Under the pieces are notes generated by a model. That model was not told where the DNA came from, made no database searches, and worked only from the letters and a program-made list of their open reading frames with translations. A stretch of DNA of 64,000 nucleotides from assembly GCF_016598575.1 (NCBI RefSeq), contig NZ_CP066801.1, forward strand, positions 434,001-498,000. Direction: 5' to 3'. Positions 26,270 to 35,052 of the stretch are shown in pieces. Each line of letters starts with the position of its first letter. Position 1 is the stretch's first letter. A program made the translations under genes and the position numbers. The stretch is from Streptomyces sp. HSG2. GTDB lineage: Bacteria; Actinomycetota; Actinomycetes; Streptomycetales; Streptomycetaceae.

Positions 26270-26590
26270 ATGACGGAGCCGGAGTACACGGCCACGGGGG
26301 TGCGGATCGACAGGCGACTGCGGTCGCTCACCCGCGCGGGGAAGGTGCGGATCAGCGGCGGCAGGCTGGAGTTGCTGACCAGCTACGACACCGAGATCGA
26401 CAGCGCCCCGGTGCGGGCCGTGCGGGCCTCGCGCCCCTGGTTCTCCGGTGGCGACCGCGCGCTGGCGGACCTGGGCGGCAACCGCTACCGGCTGACACTG
26501 GACAGCGACCCCTCGGGGGGCGGGCCGGAGGCTCCCGCCGCCCGTCGCTTCATCGAGGCCGTGCGGCGGGCCGCCGGGCGGGACGACTGA
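26270..26590 (+). CDS. Conserved small protein of unknown function
   Basis: A 106-residue hydrophilic protein (TATGVRIDRRLRSLTRAGKVRISGGRLELLTSYDTEIDSAPVRAVRASRPW...) with no recognised domain. Codon use and third-position GC look like a real gene, and there is an ATG with GGGGCGG upstream. It is divergent from the Cds1-like gene and about 185 bases upstream of the anti-sigma ATPase gene. No function can be offered. Confidence 0.6.
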   Translation: MTEPEYTATGVRIDRRLRSLTRAGKVRISGGRLELLTSYDTEIDSAPVRAVRASRPWFSGGDRALADLGGNRYRLTLDSDPSGGGPEAPAARRFIEAVRRAAGRDD

Positions 26591-26774
26591 CCCCGACGTG
26601 AGTTGCGGCACTCCATCCCTTGCGTCACGCTGTTCTCACGTCACTCTGGGTTCACCGGCGACAACGCTGCGAACCAGCCCGCCGGTCGTGACGGCAGGCG
26701 GCGAGGCCCGCAAGGGCGCCTGCCGGATCCATCCGTCGTGTTCTTCCGGACCTCTACGTCGGGGAGTCGCAGCC

Positions 26775-27305
26775 GTGATCAGTCATCCGAGCAGGCACTG
26801 CACGGTGGAGCTCCAGGCCCTGCCGTCGCGGATCGGCCAGGTCCGCAGAATCGTCTCCGCGCAGTTGCGCTACTGGCATCTGGATTCCCTGATCGACCGG
26901 GCGGCGCTGGGTGTGACGGAGTTGCTCACCAACGTCCACCTCCACGCCCACCCCGACAAGACGTGCACGGTGGCGATGGAGCTGCTGCTCGACCGGGTCA
27001 CCGTCTCGGTACACGACCGCGACCCGCGGTTGCCGGTGCCGGGCGAGGCCGACCCGCTGGCCACCCACGGCCGGGGCCTCGCCCTGGTCGCCTCGCTGAG
27101 CGAGAGTTGGGGGGCGACCCCGGAGGGAGACGGCGGGAAGGTCGTCTGGTTCGCGCTGCCGCGCCCCGAGGACGCCGCCGCCGTCGCCACGCGACCGGCA
27201 CGGCACCTGGTCGAGAGCGTGAGCGCGGAGGCGTCGACCGATGGCGCGGTGATCGAGGTCTGTCCGCCTCCCGGCGCCCCCGCGCCGTCCGCCGTGCCGG
27301 GCTGA
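26775..27305 (+). CDS. Anti-sigma-factor-like ATP-binding protein (HATPase_c)
   Basis: A 176-residue protein with a single GHKL/HATPase_c domain of the RsbW/SpoIIAB type, abundant in Streptomyces. The N box is LGVTELLTNVHLHAH, the G1 region is VSVHDRDPRLP and the G2-like region is THGRGLALVASLSESWG. These proteins bind sigma or anti-anti-sigma partners and can phosphorylate the latter. The C-terminal 50 residues are Pro/Ala-rich and variable. The GTG at 26775 follows GGGGAG at a good distance; longer forms would extend into non-coding sequence. No partner gene is adjacent. Confidence 0.82.
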   Translation: MISHPSRHCTVELQALPSRIGQVRRIVSAQLRYWHLDSLIDRAALGVTELLTNVHLHAHPDKTCTVAMELLLDRVTVSVHDRDPRLPVPGEADPLATHGRGLALVASLSESWGATPEGDGGKVVWFALPRPEDAAAVATRPARHLVESVSAEASTDGAVIEVCPPPGAPAPSAVPG

Positions 27306-27366
27306 CCGGGACGGAGGACGACCTGCCCGCGGCCGGCCGGCACCGATCGACGAGATCGCCGCGACA

Positions 27367-28695
27367 TCACACCCCCTCCTCCCGGCGCAGCAGGCCCCTG
27401 CCGCCCGCCAGCACCCCCGCGAACAACAGGGCGGAGGAGATGAGGAAGACCCCACGCTGTCCGAGGGCGTGGGCGACGAGTCCGCCCACGCCGGCTCCCA
27501 GGGTCGCCGCGGCGCGCACCAGGGTCTTGTGCGTCATGGTGACGCGCCCCATGTAATCGCCGGGCACGCACGCCTGACGCACCGTGTTGACCGTGGCCGT
27601 CCAGAGGGTCATCGCGAGGCCGTAGACGGCGATGAACACCCAGGCCTGCACCGCGGAACCGGCGAGTCCGATCCCCAGGGCGGCGATGCCACCGGCGACC
27701 ATGGCCCCGTACAACACCCCTCCCCTGCCCAGGAAACCGACCAGCCGACCCTCCAGCAGGGAGCCGAGCAGGCTGCCCACCCCGAAGGCGGCCACCAGCA
27801 CCCCGAACCCCGTGCTGCTCAGCCCGAGGTCGTCCCGGGCGAACAGCACACCGATGGCGATCTGAGCGGCGCCGACGAAGTTGCAGAGCGCGGCGAGCAC
27901 CACGATGCGGCGCAGCAGCGGGTGATGCCACAACATGCCGAATCCGGCGGCGGCCTGCCGGTAGAGCGTGGTCCGGGCGCCGGGACCGGGCTCCGAGCGC
28001 TGCCGGAACCGCCCACGCAGCAGAGCCACCAGGAGGGCCGAGATCAGGAACGACGCGGCGTCGAACGCGAACGGCAACGCCTGGTCGATGTCGAACAGAA
28101 CCGCGCCCACCGGGTTTCCCACCGTCAGCGTCGCCGCCACCGAGCCACCCTGGAGCGCGGCGTTGCCCCGGTCCCGCGCGGCCGGCGGCACGATCACGGG
28201 AACGGTTCCCGCCCAGGCCCCGAGGTAGAAGCGTTGGCCGAGATCGAGTACGGCGGCCGCCGCCATGAGAAGCAGCAGGGTTCCGTCCCCCATCGCGATG
28301 GCGACGGCCAGCAGACCGGCCACCGCGGCCCGCGCCAGGTTCACGGAGTACATCAGGCGGCGCCGATCGAAGCGGTCGGCCACCACTCCGGCGGTCACCA
28401 TGACAAGCGGCCACGGCAGTTGTCCGGCGAGGAACACCAGGGAGACCTTGCGCGGGTCGGAGGTCAACTCCGCGGCGAGCAGCGGAAGGGCGACGTAGCG
28501 CATCCCGCTCCCCAACCCGGAGACGACCACGGACGCCCAGAGCAGGCCGAAGCCACGTCCGTACCGAAGAGACGGTCGCCCGAGCACGGATCGGTGCCCC
28601 CTCTCTTCGGTGCTGACAGGGGACGGTACTGCGTCGACCGGAGGGGGTCGTCGTGGCGCGCCGAGAAGTCCGGGCCCGCCGGCGTCGCTCGGCAC
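27367..28695 (-). CDS. MFS transporter (DHA3-like)
   Basis: A 442-residue, 12-helix major facilitator. The N-terminal helix begins LLWASVVVSGLGSGMRYVALPLLAAELT, and the loop 2-3 motif A appears as GVVADRFDRRRLMYSVNLAR. A central loop (RGRFRQRSEPGPGART) precedes the second half. It resembles DHA3-type drug or macrolide exporters; the substrate is unknown. The GTG at 28695 gives a charged N-terminus of about 50 residues. It stands 10 kb from the indolocarbazole cluster on its own and there is no reason to link it to that product. Confidence 0.82.
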   Translation of the reverse strand: MPSDAGGPGLLGAPRRPPPVDAVPSPVSTEERGHRSVLGRPSLRYGRGFGLLWASVVVSGLGSGMRYVALPLLAAELTSDPRKVSLVFLAGQLPWPLVMVTAGVVADRFDRRRLMYSVNLARAAVAGLLAVAIAMGDGTLLLLMAAAAVLDLGQRFYLGAWAGTVPVIVPPAARDRGNAALQGGSVAATLTVGNPVGAVLFDIDQALPFAFDAASFLISALLVALLRGRFRQRSEPGPGARTTLYRQAAAGFGMLWHHPLLRRIVVLAALCNFVGAAQIAIGVLFARDDLGLSSTGFGVLVAAFGVGSLLGSLLEGRLVGFLGRGGVLYGAMVAGGIAALGIGLAGSAVQAWVFIAVYGLAMTLWTATVNTVRQACVPGDYMGRVTMTHKTLVRAAATLGAGVGGLVAHALGQRGVFLISSALLFAGVLAGGRGLLRREEGV

Positions 28696-28872
28696 GAGAC
28701 TCGACCGGACCGAGGGGGTCGGCCGCGCCCGTCGCGACGATCGACGCGACGGACTGGAGGGGCGTCGCGAGGGGGATCGGTGATCCCGGCACGTCCCCCG
28801 GTGGCCCCAGGGGTGCGGGTCCGGGTCAGCGCGACCGGGCCTGATCTGCGGTTCCGCTAGCCTGGACGCACG

Positions 28873-30027
28873 ATGAGCGACCTCAGCGACCCTATGAAGA
28901 CCCCGTGGGGCGAGTTCCGACCGACCCGCTACCCGGAGGACCCCCGGGACCGGCTGCGTGCCTGGGACGCCGCGGACACCTACCTTCTTCGGCATCTCGC
29001 GGAGCGGGAGGTCCCGCCGTCCGGGCCTCTGGTCGTCGTCGGCGACCGCTGGGGCGCGCTGGTGACGGCGCTGGCGGAGTTCGAGCCGACGCAGATCACC
29101 GAGTCCCATCTCACTCGGGAGGCGACCCGCGCCAACCTCGCGCGGGCGGGCGTCGCGCCCGGGACGGTGCGGCTGTCGACCACCAGGGACACGCCCCCCG
29201 CCAGGATCGACACGCTCCTGGTGCGGGTGCCCAAGAGCCTGGCGCTGTTGGAGGACCAGCTGCTGCGGCTGGCACCGGCGGTGCACGCCGACACGGTGAT
29301 CGTCGGCACCGGCATGGTGAAGGAGATACACACCTCGACGTTGGCGCTCTTCGAGCGGATCCTCGGCCCGACCCGCACCTCGCCGGCCGAACGAAAGGCC
29401 CGGTTGATCTTCTGTGCGCCCGATCCCACGCTGAGGCGCCCCGCCAACCGATGGCCGTCGAGCTACTCGCTTCCCGACGACGTCGGCGCGGTGTCGGGAC
29501 GGACCGTGGTGAACCACGCGGGCGTCTTCTGCGCCGACCGACTCGACGTCGGGACCCGGCTGCTGCTGCGGCACCTCCCGCCGACGCGCGCGGGTCGCGT
29601 CGTGGACCTGGGATGCGGCAACGGTGTGGTGGGAACCGCCGTGGCCCTGGCCGACCCGGGCGCGGAGGTGCTCTTCACCGACGAGTCCTTCCAGGCCGTC
29701 GCCTCCGCCGAGGAGACCTACAAGGCGAACGGGGTGCCCGGGCACGCGGAGTTCCGGGTCGGTGACGGCCTCTCCGGGGTCCCGGACGCCAGCGTGGACC
29801 TCGTCCTGAACAACCCGCCGTTCCACTCCCACCAGGCGACGACCGACGCGACGGCCCGCCGGATGTTCGCCGACGCGCGCCGGGCGCTGCGCCCCGGGGG
29901 CGAGTTGTGGGTCGTGGGCAACCGGCACCTCGGCTACCACGTCCGGCTGCGTCGGCTGTTCGGCGACAGCCGGGTGGTGGCGAGCGACCCCAGGTTCGTG
30001 GTCCTGCGAGCCGTCCGGCGACGGTAG
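28873..30027 (+). CDS. Class I SAM methyltransferase, RsmC/RlmG-like
   Basis: A 384-residue protein with two tandem Rossmann methyltransferase-like domains, as in the rRNA guanine-N2 methyltransferases RsmC and RlmG. The N-terminal one (about 45-190) is degenerate. The C-terminal one (about 215-380) has SAM motif I VVDLGCGNGVVGTAVA and the catalytic LNNPPFHS (NPPF motif for exocyclic amino groups). The likely substrate is a guanine in 16S or 23S rRNA. The gene stands alone, with about 250 bases to the first copper box. Confidence 0.83.
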   Translation: MSDLSDPMKTPWGEFRPTRYPEDPRDRLRAWDAADTYLLRHLAEREVPPSGPLVVVGDRWGALVTALAEFEPTQITESHLTREATRANLARAGVAPGTVRLSTTRDTPPARIDTLLVRVPKSLALLEDQLLRLAPAVHADTVIVGTGMVKEIHTSTLALFERILGPTRTSPAERKARLIFCAPDPTLRRPANRWPSSYSLPDDVGAVSGRTVVNHAGVFCADRLDVGTRLLLRHLPPTRAGRVVDLGCGNGVVGTAVALADPGAEVLFTDESFQAVASAEETYKANGVPGHAEFRVGDGLSGVPDASVDLVLNNPPFHSHQATTDATARRMFADARRALRPGGELWVVGNRHLGYHVRLRRLFGDSRVVASDPRFVVLRAVRRR

Positions 30028-30271
30028 GGCCGCCGCCCGCCCTTCCCGGCACCGCCCCTCCCGGCACCGCCGGGGCCGTCTCGGCACCGGGCGCCGCCGA
30101 GACCGCCGCCCTCGGGCGCGCGAACGCGGCGCCGGGCGGTGGCCTCGCGCTGCCTCATGGCGTGACCGGGACGGCGCGGCTCCCCTCCGCGGCTCCGGCG
30201 CGTCCGCGAACGCGGCCCGCGGAGCGCTTGTCGGTTCCGCGGCGCCGAGCGCACCGTCACAGCAGCTCAAC

Positions 30272-30288
30272 ATACCCCCTACCGGTAT
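30272..30288 (+). promoter_or_regulatory. CsoR-like copper operator 1
   Basis: ATACCCCCTACCGGTAT, a pseudo-palindrome matching the ATACCCC...GGTAT pattern recognised by CsoR, the Cu(I)-sensing repressor, in Streptomyces. The arms extend one or two bases each side (ACATACC / GGTATGT). Confidence 0.75.
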
Positions 30289-30310
30289 GTGCTCCCTGAT
30301 CGATCCAGGC

Positions 30311-30339
30311 TTGCCTTTCATACGGGGTGGGGGTATACA
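30311..30339 (+). promoter_or_regulatory. Probable copA promoter
   Basis: TTGCCT (30311-30316), 17 bases, TATACA (30334-30339). Operator 2 sits between and over the two hexamers, the arrangement expected for CsoR repression by blocking polymerase. Confidence 0.65.
30320..30336 (-). promoter_or_regulatory. CsoR-like copper operator 2 (inverted)
   Basis: On the minus strand ATACCCCCACCCCGTAT, a variant of the other two boxes in opposite orientation. It overlaps the spacer and -10 of the proposed copA promoter. Confidence 0.65.
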
Positions 30340-30356
30340 TGAGCGAAAGCCGATGG

Positions 30357-30373
30357 ATACCCCCCACCGGTAT
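30357..30373 (+). promoter_or_regulatory. CsoR-like copper operator 3
   Basis: ATACCCCCCACCGGTAT, differing from operator 1 at one central base. It lies just downstream of the proposed transcription start; TATAAG at 30371-30376 could be a second -10. Confidence 0.72.
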
Positions 30374-30473
30374 AAGACCCCAGGTGGTCCGGGCAGTCCG
30401 AACGAAGAGACACGCGGCCGGCCACGAATGTCTTCACCACCACCCCCCATCCCATCCGCCCCGGGAGCCAACC

Positions 30474-30700
30474 TTGACTTCCTCCCCCGCCTAAAGGCGG
30501 GGGATTCCAGCGGTCGCCCGCTGGGGTTCCTGCTTCATCGACGACCGCCCCGTCCGGGAGGACTCCCGTTGAGGTCTTACACCGTCTCCACAGGCAGACG
30601 CCGCCAGCCCGGCGGCCAGGATGTTGCGTGCCGCGTTCACATCGCGGTCATGCACCGTGCCGCAGTCGCACGTCCACTCGCGGACGTTCAGCGGCATTTT
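30474..30700 (-). ncRNA. Predicted TnpB guide RNA (omegaRNA/reRNA) at the 3' end of tnpB
   Basis: In IS200/IS605 elements the guide RNA overlaps the 3' end of tnpB and the right end, and its 3' tail is the flanking DNA. Here the right end carries a hairpin CCCCCGCC/GGCGGGGG (30484-30491, 30496-30503) and ends in GTCAA at 30478-30474. The guide would then be read from 30473 downward as GGTTGGCTCCCGGGGCGGAT. The 5' limit is a guess from the size of known omegaRNAs. Confidence 0.5.
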
Positions 30701-31699
30701 CGCCGCGACCGTGCCGCAGGCCCCGCACAGCTTGGAGCTGGGGAACCAGCGGTCGATCACGACGAGTTCGCGCCCGTACCAGGCGCATTTGTACTCCAGC
30801 ATCGACCGGAGTTCCGTCCACGACGCGTCGGAGATGGCGCGCGCGAGCTTGCCGTTCTTCAGCAGGTTGCGGACGGTGAGGTCCTCGATCACGACCGTTT
30901 GGTTCTCACGGACGAGCCGAGTCGACAGCTTGTGCAGGAAGTCCCGGCGCCGGTCGGCGATCCGCGCGTGGACCTTGGCGACCCGCTTCCGGGCTTTCTC
31001 CCGGTTCGCGGAGCCCTTCGCCTTCCGCGACAGCTCACGCTGCGCCTTGGCGAGACGGGTACGGTCACGGCGTTCGTGCCGAGGGTTGGCGATCTTCTCC
31101 CCGGTGGACAGGGTCACGAGGGAGGTGATCCCGGCGTCGATGCCGACCGCGTTCGTTGTGGCCGGGGCCGAAGTGATGCGGTCGTCACACAGCAGGGACA
31201 CGAACCAGCGCCCGGCGCTGTCGCGGGACACGGTCGCCGTCGTCGGTACCGTGCCCTCCGGCAGGGGGCGCGACCAGCGGATGTCCAACGGCTCGGCCAT
31301 CTTGGCCAGGGTCAGTTGCCCTTCGCGCCACTTGAAAGCGGAGCGGGTGTACTCAGCCGAGGCGCGGGACTTCTTCCGGCTCTTGTACCGGGGGTACTTG
31401 GCGCGCTTGGCGAAGAAGTTCCCGAACGCCGTCTGAAGGTGGCGCAGGGCCTGTTGGAGCGGGACGGAGGACACCTCTGCCAGGAAGGCGAGTTCCTCGG
31501 TCTTCTTCCACTGAGTCAGCGCGGCCGACGACTGCACGTAGGAGACACGGCGCTGCTCGCCGTACCAAGCCCGAGTTCGTTCCTCCAGCGCCTTGTTGTA
31601 CACGAGGCGGACGCAGCCGAACGTGCGCGACAGCTCAGCCGCCTGCTCGCCCGTGGGGTAAAAGCGGTACTTGAAAGCCCGCTTGACCTGCTGCGTCAT
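30491..31699 (-). CDS. tnpB: RNA-guided endonuclease TnpB (IS200/IS605 family)
   Basis: A 402-residue TnpB of the IS1341-like type, the ancestor group of Cas12. The N-terminal wedge/REC part starts KRAFKYRFYPTGEQAAELSRTFGCVRLVYNKAL. The RuvC nuclease residues are intact: Asp188 in AVGIDAGITSLV, Glu272 in TVVIEDLTV and the DRDVNAARNIL motif (Asp351/353). The zinc ribbon is CGACG...CDCG. The stop lies inside the right-end hairpin. No Y1 transposase tnpA is near, so the element can only move in trans. It is antisense to copA and lies between copA and its operators. Confidence 0.93.
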   Translation of the reverse strand: MTQQVKRAFKYRFYPTGEQAAELSRTFGCVRLVYNKALEERTRAWYGEQRRVSYVQSSAALTQWKKTEELAFLAEVSSVPLQQALRHLQTAFGNFFAKRAKYPRYKSRKKSRASAEYTRSAFKWREGQLTLAKMAEPLDIRWSRPLPEGTVPTTATVSRDSAGRWFVSLLCDDRITSAPATTNAVGIDAGITSLVTLSTGEKIANPRHERRDRTRLAKAQRELSRKAKGSANREKARKRVAKVHARIADRRRDFLHKLSTRLVRENQTVVIEDLTVRNLLKNGKLARAISDASWTELRSMLEYKCAWYGRELVVIDRWFPSSKLCGACGTVAAKMPLNVREWTCDCGTVHDRDVNAARNILAAGLAASACGDGVRPQRESSRTGRSSMKQEPQRATAGIPRL

Positions 31700-31728
31700 G
31701 CCTCACATTGTATCAGATTTGGTGTGAG
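31699..31728 (-). promoter_or_regulatory. Extended -10 promoter for a leaderless tnpB mRNA, within a small hairpin
   Basis: On the minus strand TGATACAAT: TACAAT (31712-31707) with the TG of an extended -10 one base before it. The distance to the ATG at 31699 is 7 bases, so transcription should begin at or next to the start codon. The -10 lies between inverted arms CTCACA (31702-31707) and TGTGAG (31723-31728), a possible left-end hairpin. Confidence 0.5.
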
Positions 31729-31819
31729 AGGCGGCGGTTGGCCGGTGGTCGGTGGACGCCGGTCCGCCCTGGCGGCGAACCGGCTTTCCCTGCCCTGCTC
31801 CGCAGGAGCTTCGTTTCCT

Positions 31820-31837
31820 CCCCGGCTGAAGCCGGGG
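31820..31837 (-). repeat. Second right-end-like hairpin upstream of tnpB
   Basis: CCCCGGC (31820-31826) and GCCGGGG (31831-31837). Read on the minus strand the context is GGATACCCCCGGCTTC followed by GGGGAGGAAACG, strikingly like the true right end (GGAATCCCCCGCC, then GGGGGAGGAAG). It is either the element's left boundary or the right-end scar of another IS200/IS605 copy. It ends 12 bases before the copA ribosome site. Confidence 0.45.
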
Positions 31838-31859
31838 GTATCCACGAAGGAGAACCCCG

Positions 31860-34139
31860 ATGACCACCAGTCCAGAGACGGCCGCCGAGGCCGAGGTGCG
31901 ACTCGCCGTCGGCGGGATGACCTGCGCCTCGTGCGCCGCCCGGATCGAGCGGAAGCTGAACCGGCTGGACGGCGTGTCCGCCACGGTCAACTACGCCACG
32001 GAGAGGGCCACGGTCCGCTTCGCCTCCGACCGGGTCACCGTCGCCGACCTGATCGCCACCATCGAGGCCACCGGGTACTCGGCCGAGGCGCCCGAGGTCC
32101 GCGAGACCGCGCCGTCCACGACCGACCCCCGGGCGGACACCGACGCGGAGAGCGATCAGTCGACGGCACTGCGACAACGGCTGATCACCGCGGTCGCCCT
32201 GGCCGTTCCGGTGATCGCGATTGCGATGATCCCGCCCCTCCAGTTCACGTACTGGCAGTGGCTTTCCCTGACCCTCGCGGCCCCGGTGGTGGTCTACGCC
32301 GGATGGCCGTTCCATCGTGCCGCCCTGGTCAACGCCCGGCACGGCACCGCCACCATGGACACCCTGATCTCGCTCGGCACGTCCGCCGCCTTCCTCTGGT
32401 CCGTGTGGGCACTGTTCTTCGGCACCGCGGGCATGCCGGGCATGTCGCATCCGTTCGAGCTGACCATCGCCCGGTCGGACGGCTCCGGGAACATCTACCT
32501 GGAGGCCGCCGCGGGGGTGACCGCGTTCGTCCTCGCCGGGCGCTACTTCGAGAACCGGTCCAAGCGCAGGGCGGGCGCCGCGCTCCGGGCACTGCTGGAA
32601 CTGGGTGCCAAGGACGTGACCGTCGTCGGGCCGGACCACGGCGAGCGTTCCGTACCCGTCGAACGACTGGCGGTGGGCGACCGCTTCCTGGTACGACCGG
32701 GAGAGAAGGTGGCCACGGACGGGACCGTGGTCCAGGGCCACTCGGCCGTGGACGTCTCGATGCTCACCGGGGAGTCGCTGCCGGTCGAGGTCTCGGTGGG
32801 CGACGCGGTGACCGGCGCCAGCGTCAACACGGGCGGGCGGCTGGTGGTCGAGGCCACCCGGGTGGGCGCCGACACCCAGCTGGCACGGATGGCGAAGTCG
32901 GTCGAGGAGGCCCAGAGCGGCAAGGCGGCGGCACAACGTCTGGCCGACCGGATATCCGGGGTCTTCGTCCCGGTGGTGATCCTGCTGGCCCTGGCCACGC
33001 TGTCGCTCTGGCTCGGCCGGGGGGCGGGTCCGACGGCGGCCTTCACCGCCGCCGTCGCCGTACTGATCATCGCCTGCCCGTGCGCCCTCGGGCTGGCCAC
33101 CCCGATGGCCCTGCTGGTGGGCACCGGTCGCGGCGCCCAACTCGGCGTCCTGATCAAGGGGCCGGAGGCGCTGGAGGCGACGCGTGGACTCGACACCGTG
33201 GTGCTGGACAAGACCGGCACCGTGACCACGGGGCGCACCACTCTGCTGGCCGTCCACCCCGGCGAGGGCGTTTCCGAGGACGAGGTCCTGCGACTGGCCG
33301 GCTCCGCGGAGCACGCCTCCGAACACCCGCTTGCGCGGGCTGTCGCCGACGCGGCCTCGGAACGGGTGGGCCCGCTCGCGACCCCGGAGGACTTCACCGG
33401 CTTCCCCGGTCTCGGTGTGCGGGCGGTGGTGGAGGGCCGGACGGTGTTGATCGGAAACGAACGGCTCCTGCGCGAGAGGCGCGTGAAGGTGCCCGCCGAA
33501 CTGGAGCGGGTCCGTGCGGCGGCGGAGGCCGAGGGCCGTACGGCGGTGCTCGTCGCCTGGGACGACTCCGCCCGCGCCGTCCTGGAGGTCGCCGACGCGG
33601 TGAAGGAGTCCAGCGCCGAGGCGATCTCGCGCCTGCGGCGAATGGGGCTCCGACCCGTCCTGCTCACCGGTGACAACAGCGCGGTGGCGCGGTCGGTCGC
33701 CCGACAGGTCGGCATCGACGAGGAGGACGTCGTCGCCGAGGTCCTGCCGCAGGACAAGGTAGACGTGGTCCGAGAGTTGCAGGAGCGGGGGCACACGGTC
33801 GCCATGGTGGGCGACGGTGTCAACGACGCCGCCGCCCTGGCCCGCGCGGACCTCGGTCTGGCGATGGGCACCGGCACCGACTCCGCGATCGAGGCCGCCG
33901 ACCTGACCCTGGTCCGGAGCGACCTGCTCGCGGCGGTGGACGCGATCCGGCTCTCACGGCGCACCCTCACGATCATCCGGTCGAACCTTTTCTGGGCGTT
34001 CGCCTACAACACCGCCGCGCTGCCACTGGCCGCCGCCGGCCTGCTCGACCCGATGATCGCGGGCGGCGCCATGGCGCTCTCCTCCGTGTTCGTCGTCGGC
34101 AACTCCATGCGGCTGCGTGCCTTTCGCGCCACGACCTGA
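31860..34139 (+). CDS. copA: Copper-translocating P1B-type ATPase
   Basis: A 759-residue heavy-metal ATPase. An N-terminal HMA domain has the Cu-binding [13 protein letters not shown] (CxxC near residues 22-25). Membrane helices follow, with the transport motif [10 protein letters not shown] in helix 6, which with YN and the following conserved residues is typical of Cu(I) pumps. The actuator has TGES, the phosphorylation site is DKTGTVT and the hinge is [20 protein letters not shown]. The ATG follows AAGGAG by 6 bases. CsoR-like boxes lie 1.5 kb upstream beyond tnpB, so its copper control may be altered by the insertion. Confidence 0.95.
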   Translation: MTTSPETAAEAEVRLAVGGMTCASCAARIERKLNRLDGVSATVNYATERATVRFASDRVTVADLIATIEATGYSAEAPEVRETAPSTTDPRADTDAESDQSTALRQRLITAVALAVPVIAIAMIPPLQFTYWQWLSLTLAAPVVVYAGWPFHRAALVNARHGTATMDTLISLGTSAAFLWSVWALFFGTAGMPGMSHPFELTIARSDGSGNIYLEAAAGVTAFVLAGRYFENRSKRRAGAALRALLELGAKDVTVVGPDHGERSVPVERLAVGDRFLVRPGEKVATDGTVVQGHSAVDVSMLTGESLPVEVSVGDAVTGASVNTGGRLVVEATRVGADTQLARMAKSVEEAQSGKAAAQRLADRISGVFVPVVILLALATLSLWLGRGAGPTAAFTAAVAVLIIACPCALGLATPMALLVGTGRGAQLGVLIKGPEALEATRGLDTVVLDKTGTVTTGRTTLLAVHPGEGVSEDEVLRLAGSAEHASEHPLARAVADAASERVGPLATPEDFTGFPGLGVRAVVEGRTVLIGNERLLRERRVKVPAELERVRAAAEAEGRTAVLVAWDDSARAVLEVADAVKESSAEAISRLRRMGLRPVLLTGDNSAVARSVARQVGIDEEDVVAEVLPQDKVDVVRELQERGHTVAMVGDGVNDAAALARADLGLAMGTGTDSAIEAADLTLVRSDLLAAVDAIRLSRRTLTIIRSNLFWAFAYNTAALPLAAAGLLDPMIAGGAMALSSVFVVGNSMRLRAFRATT

Positions 34140-34159
34140 GCCCCACCCGGCCGAACCAC

Positions 34160-34195
34160 CCCCGGCCCGCGCCCGACCGCCGGTGCGGGCCGGGG
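34160..34195. terminator. Bidirectional terminator after copA
   Basis: An 11-bp stem CCCCGGCCCGC (34160-34170) and GCGGGCCGGGG (34185-34195) between convergent copA and the SRPBCC gene. Confidence 0.8.
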
Positions 34196-34202
34196 CGCCA
34201 CG

Positions 34203-34856
34203 CTATCCGACCACCTCGGTGGCGTCGTCCCCACCGAGGTAGAACGCGATGGCCCGGTCCGCCGCGCTCCGCGCCACCACCGGCTCCGTGCCGCCCGCCA
34301 CGTCCGCGGCACACCACCGCTCGCCGCTCTCCCGCACGAAGCGTCGCCCCTCCTCCGACACCGACCAGGCCGACGCCGCCTCCGTGTCCACCGGTGCGCC
34401 CCCGCCACCCAGATACAGCGTCAGGCCGACGAGCAGGAGGTCGTATCCGACGCCGAGCGCCCCCGGCCCGTACCGGCCCCAGGTATCGGTGTCGACCCGG
34501 GCGACGTGCCGCAGGTCGAGGCGGGCCCCGCGGTCCTCGCCGGCCAGGTCTACTTCGATCCGACTGGTGTCACCGTCGTATTCCCAGGTCGCGGAGAAGC
34601 CCTTGGGCGGGTCACAGGTCTCGATCGTGCCCTCCGCGTGGCCCTCCAAGCGGTACCGTCCGCCGGGACGCAACTCGCCGCTGATCGGGAGGAACCAGTG
34701 GGGGATGCGCTCGGCCCGGGTGCACGCCGCCCAGACGTCGGTGGGAGGGACGCCGAAGGAACGCCGCACCTCGACCACGCGGGCCTCGCCCGCGCTCGTG
34801 GTCCGCGCGGCGACCCGACGCCAGACGGAGGTGATCTGCCGGGGCACGTCGATCAT
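34203..34856 (-). CDS. SRPBCC (AHSA1-like) family protein
   Basis: A 217-residue protein with an AHSA1/START-like fold that binds hydrophobic ligands. VVEVRRSFGVPPTDVWAACTRAERIPHWFLPISGELRPGGRYRL is the family's N-terminal signature, and GFSATWEYDGDTSRIEVDL continues the sheet. The C-terminus (WSVSEEGRRFVRESGERW) is longer than in minimal members. The ATG at 34856 has the ribosome site GAGGAG. A MarR gene in the same direction lies 196 bases upstream. ArsR/MarR-SRPBCC pairs are common, but these two may be independent. Confidence 0.82.
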   Translation of the reverse strand: MIDVPRQITSVWRRVAARTTSAGEARVVEVRRSFGVPPTDVWAACTRAERIPHWFLPISGELRPGGRYRLEGHAEGTIETCDPPKGFSATWEYDGDTSRIEVDLAGEDRGARLDLRHVARVDTDTWGRYGPGALGVGYDLLLVGLTLYLGGGGAPVDTEAASAWSVSEEGRRFVRESGERWCAADVAGGTEPVVARSAADRAIAFYLGGDDATEVVG

Positions 34857-35052
34857 GCGGCTGCTCCTCGTGGTCTGGTTTCGGCGGGGTGCCGCCCGGT
34901 GGGCTCCACCCCGCACCGCACGTCCGGCGTACACCGCCGCGGCCTCGGAGCGGGCGGGACGCGCCGGGCCGCCGGCCGGAAACCATGGGAACGGCGGGGC
35001 GGGCCGCCCTCGGCCGCGCCCGGGCCGGGGGGGCGACGCCTCGAACGCCGCG

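Larger units (their letters stand above)
30028..30427. other. Copper-responsive control region upstream of copA
   Basis: No gene. The first 240 bases are GC-rich filler. From 30272 onward lie three CsoR-like boxes and a promoter. An ATG at 30428 opens a short frame (MSSPPPPIPSAPG) that runs straight into the tnpB right end at about 30474. It may be the first codons of a gene cut by the insertion. Confidence 0.6.

Noticed and set aside
27367..28695. MFS pump as the staurosporine exporter
   Set aside because: It is 10 kb away beyond a copper locus, a tnpB insertion and a glycosyltransferase operon, on its own transcript, with nothing linking it to the cluster.
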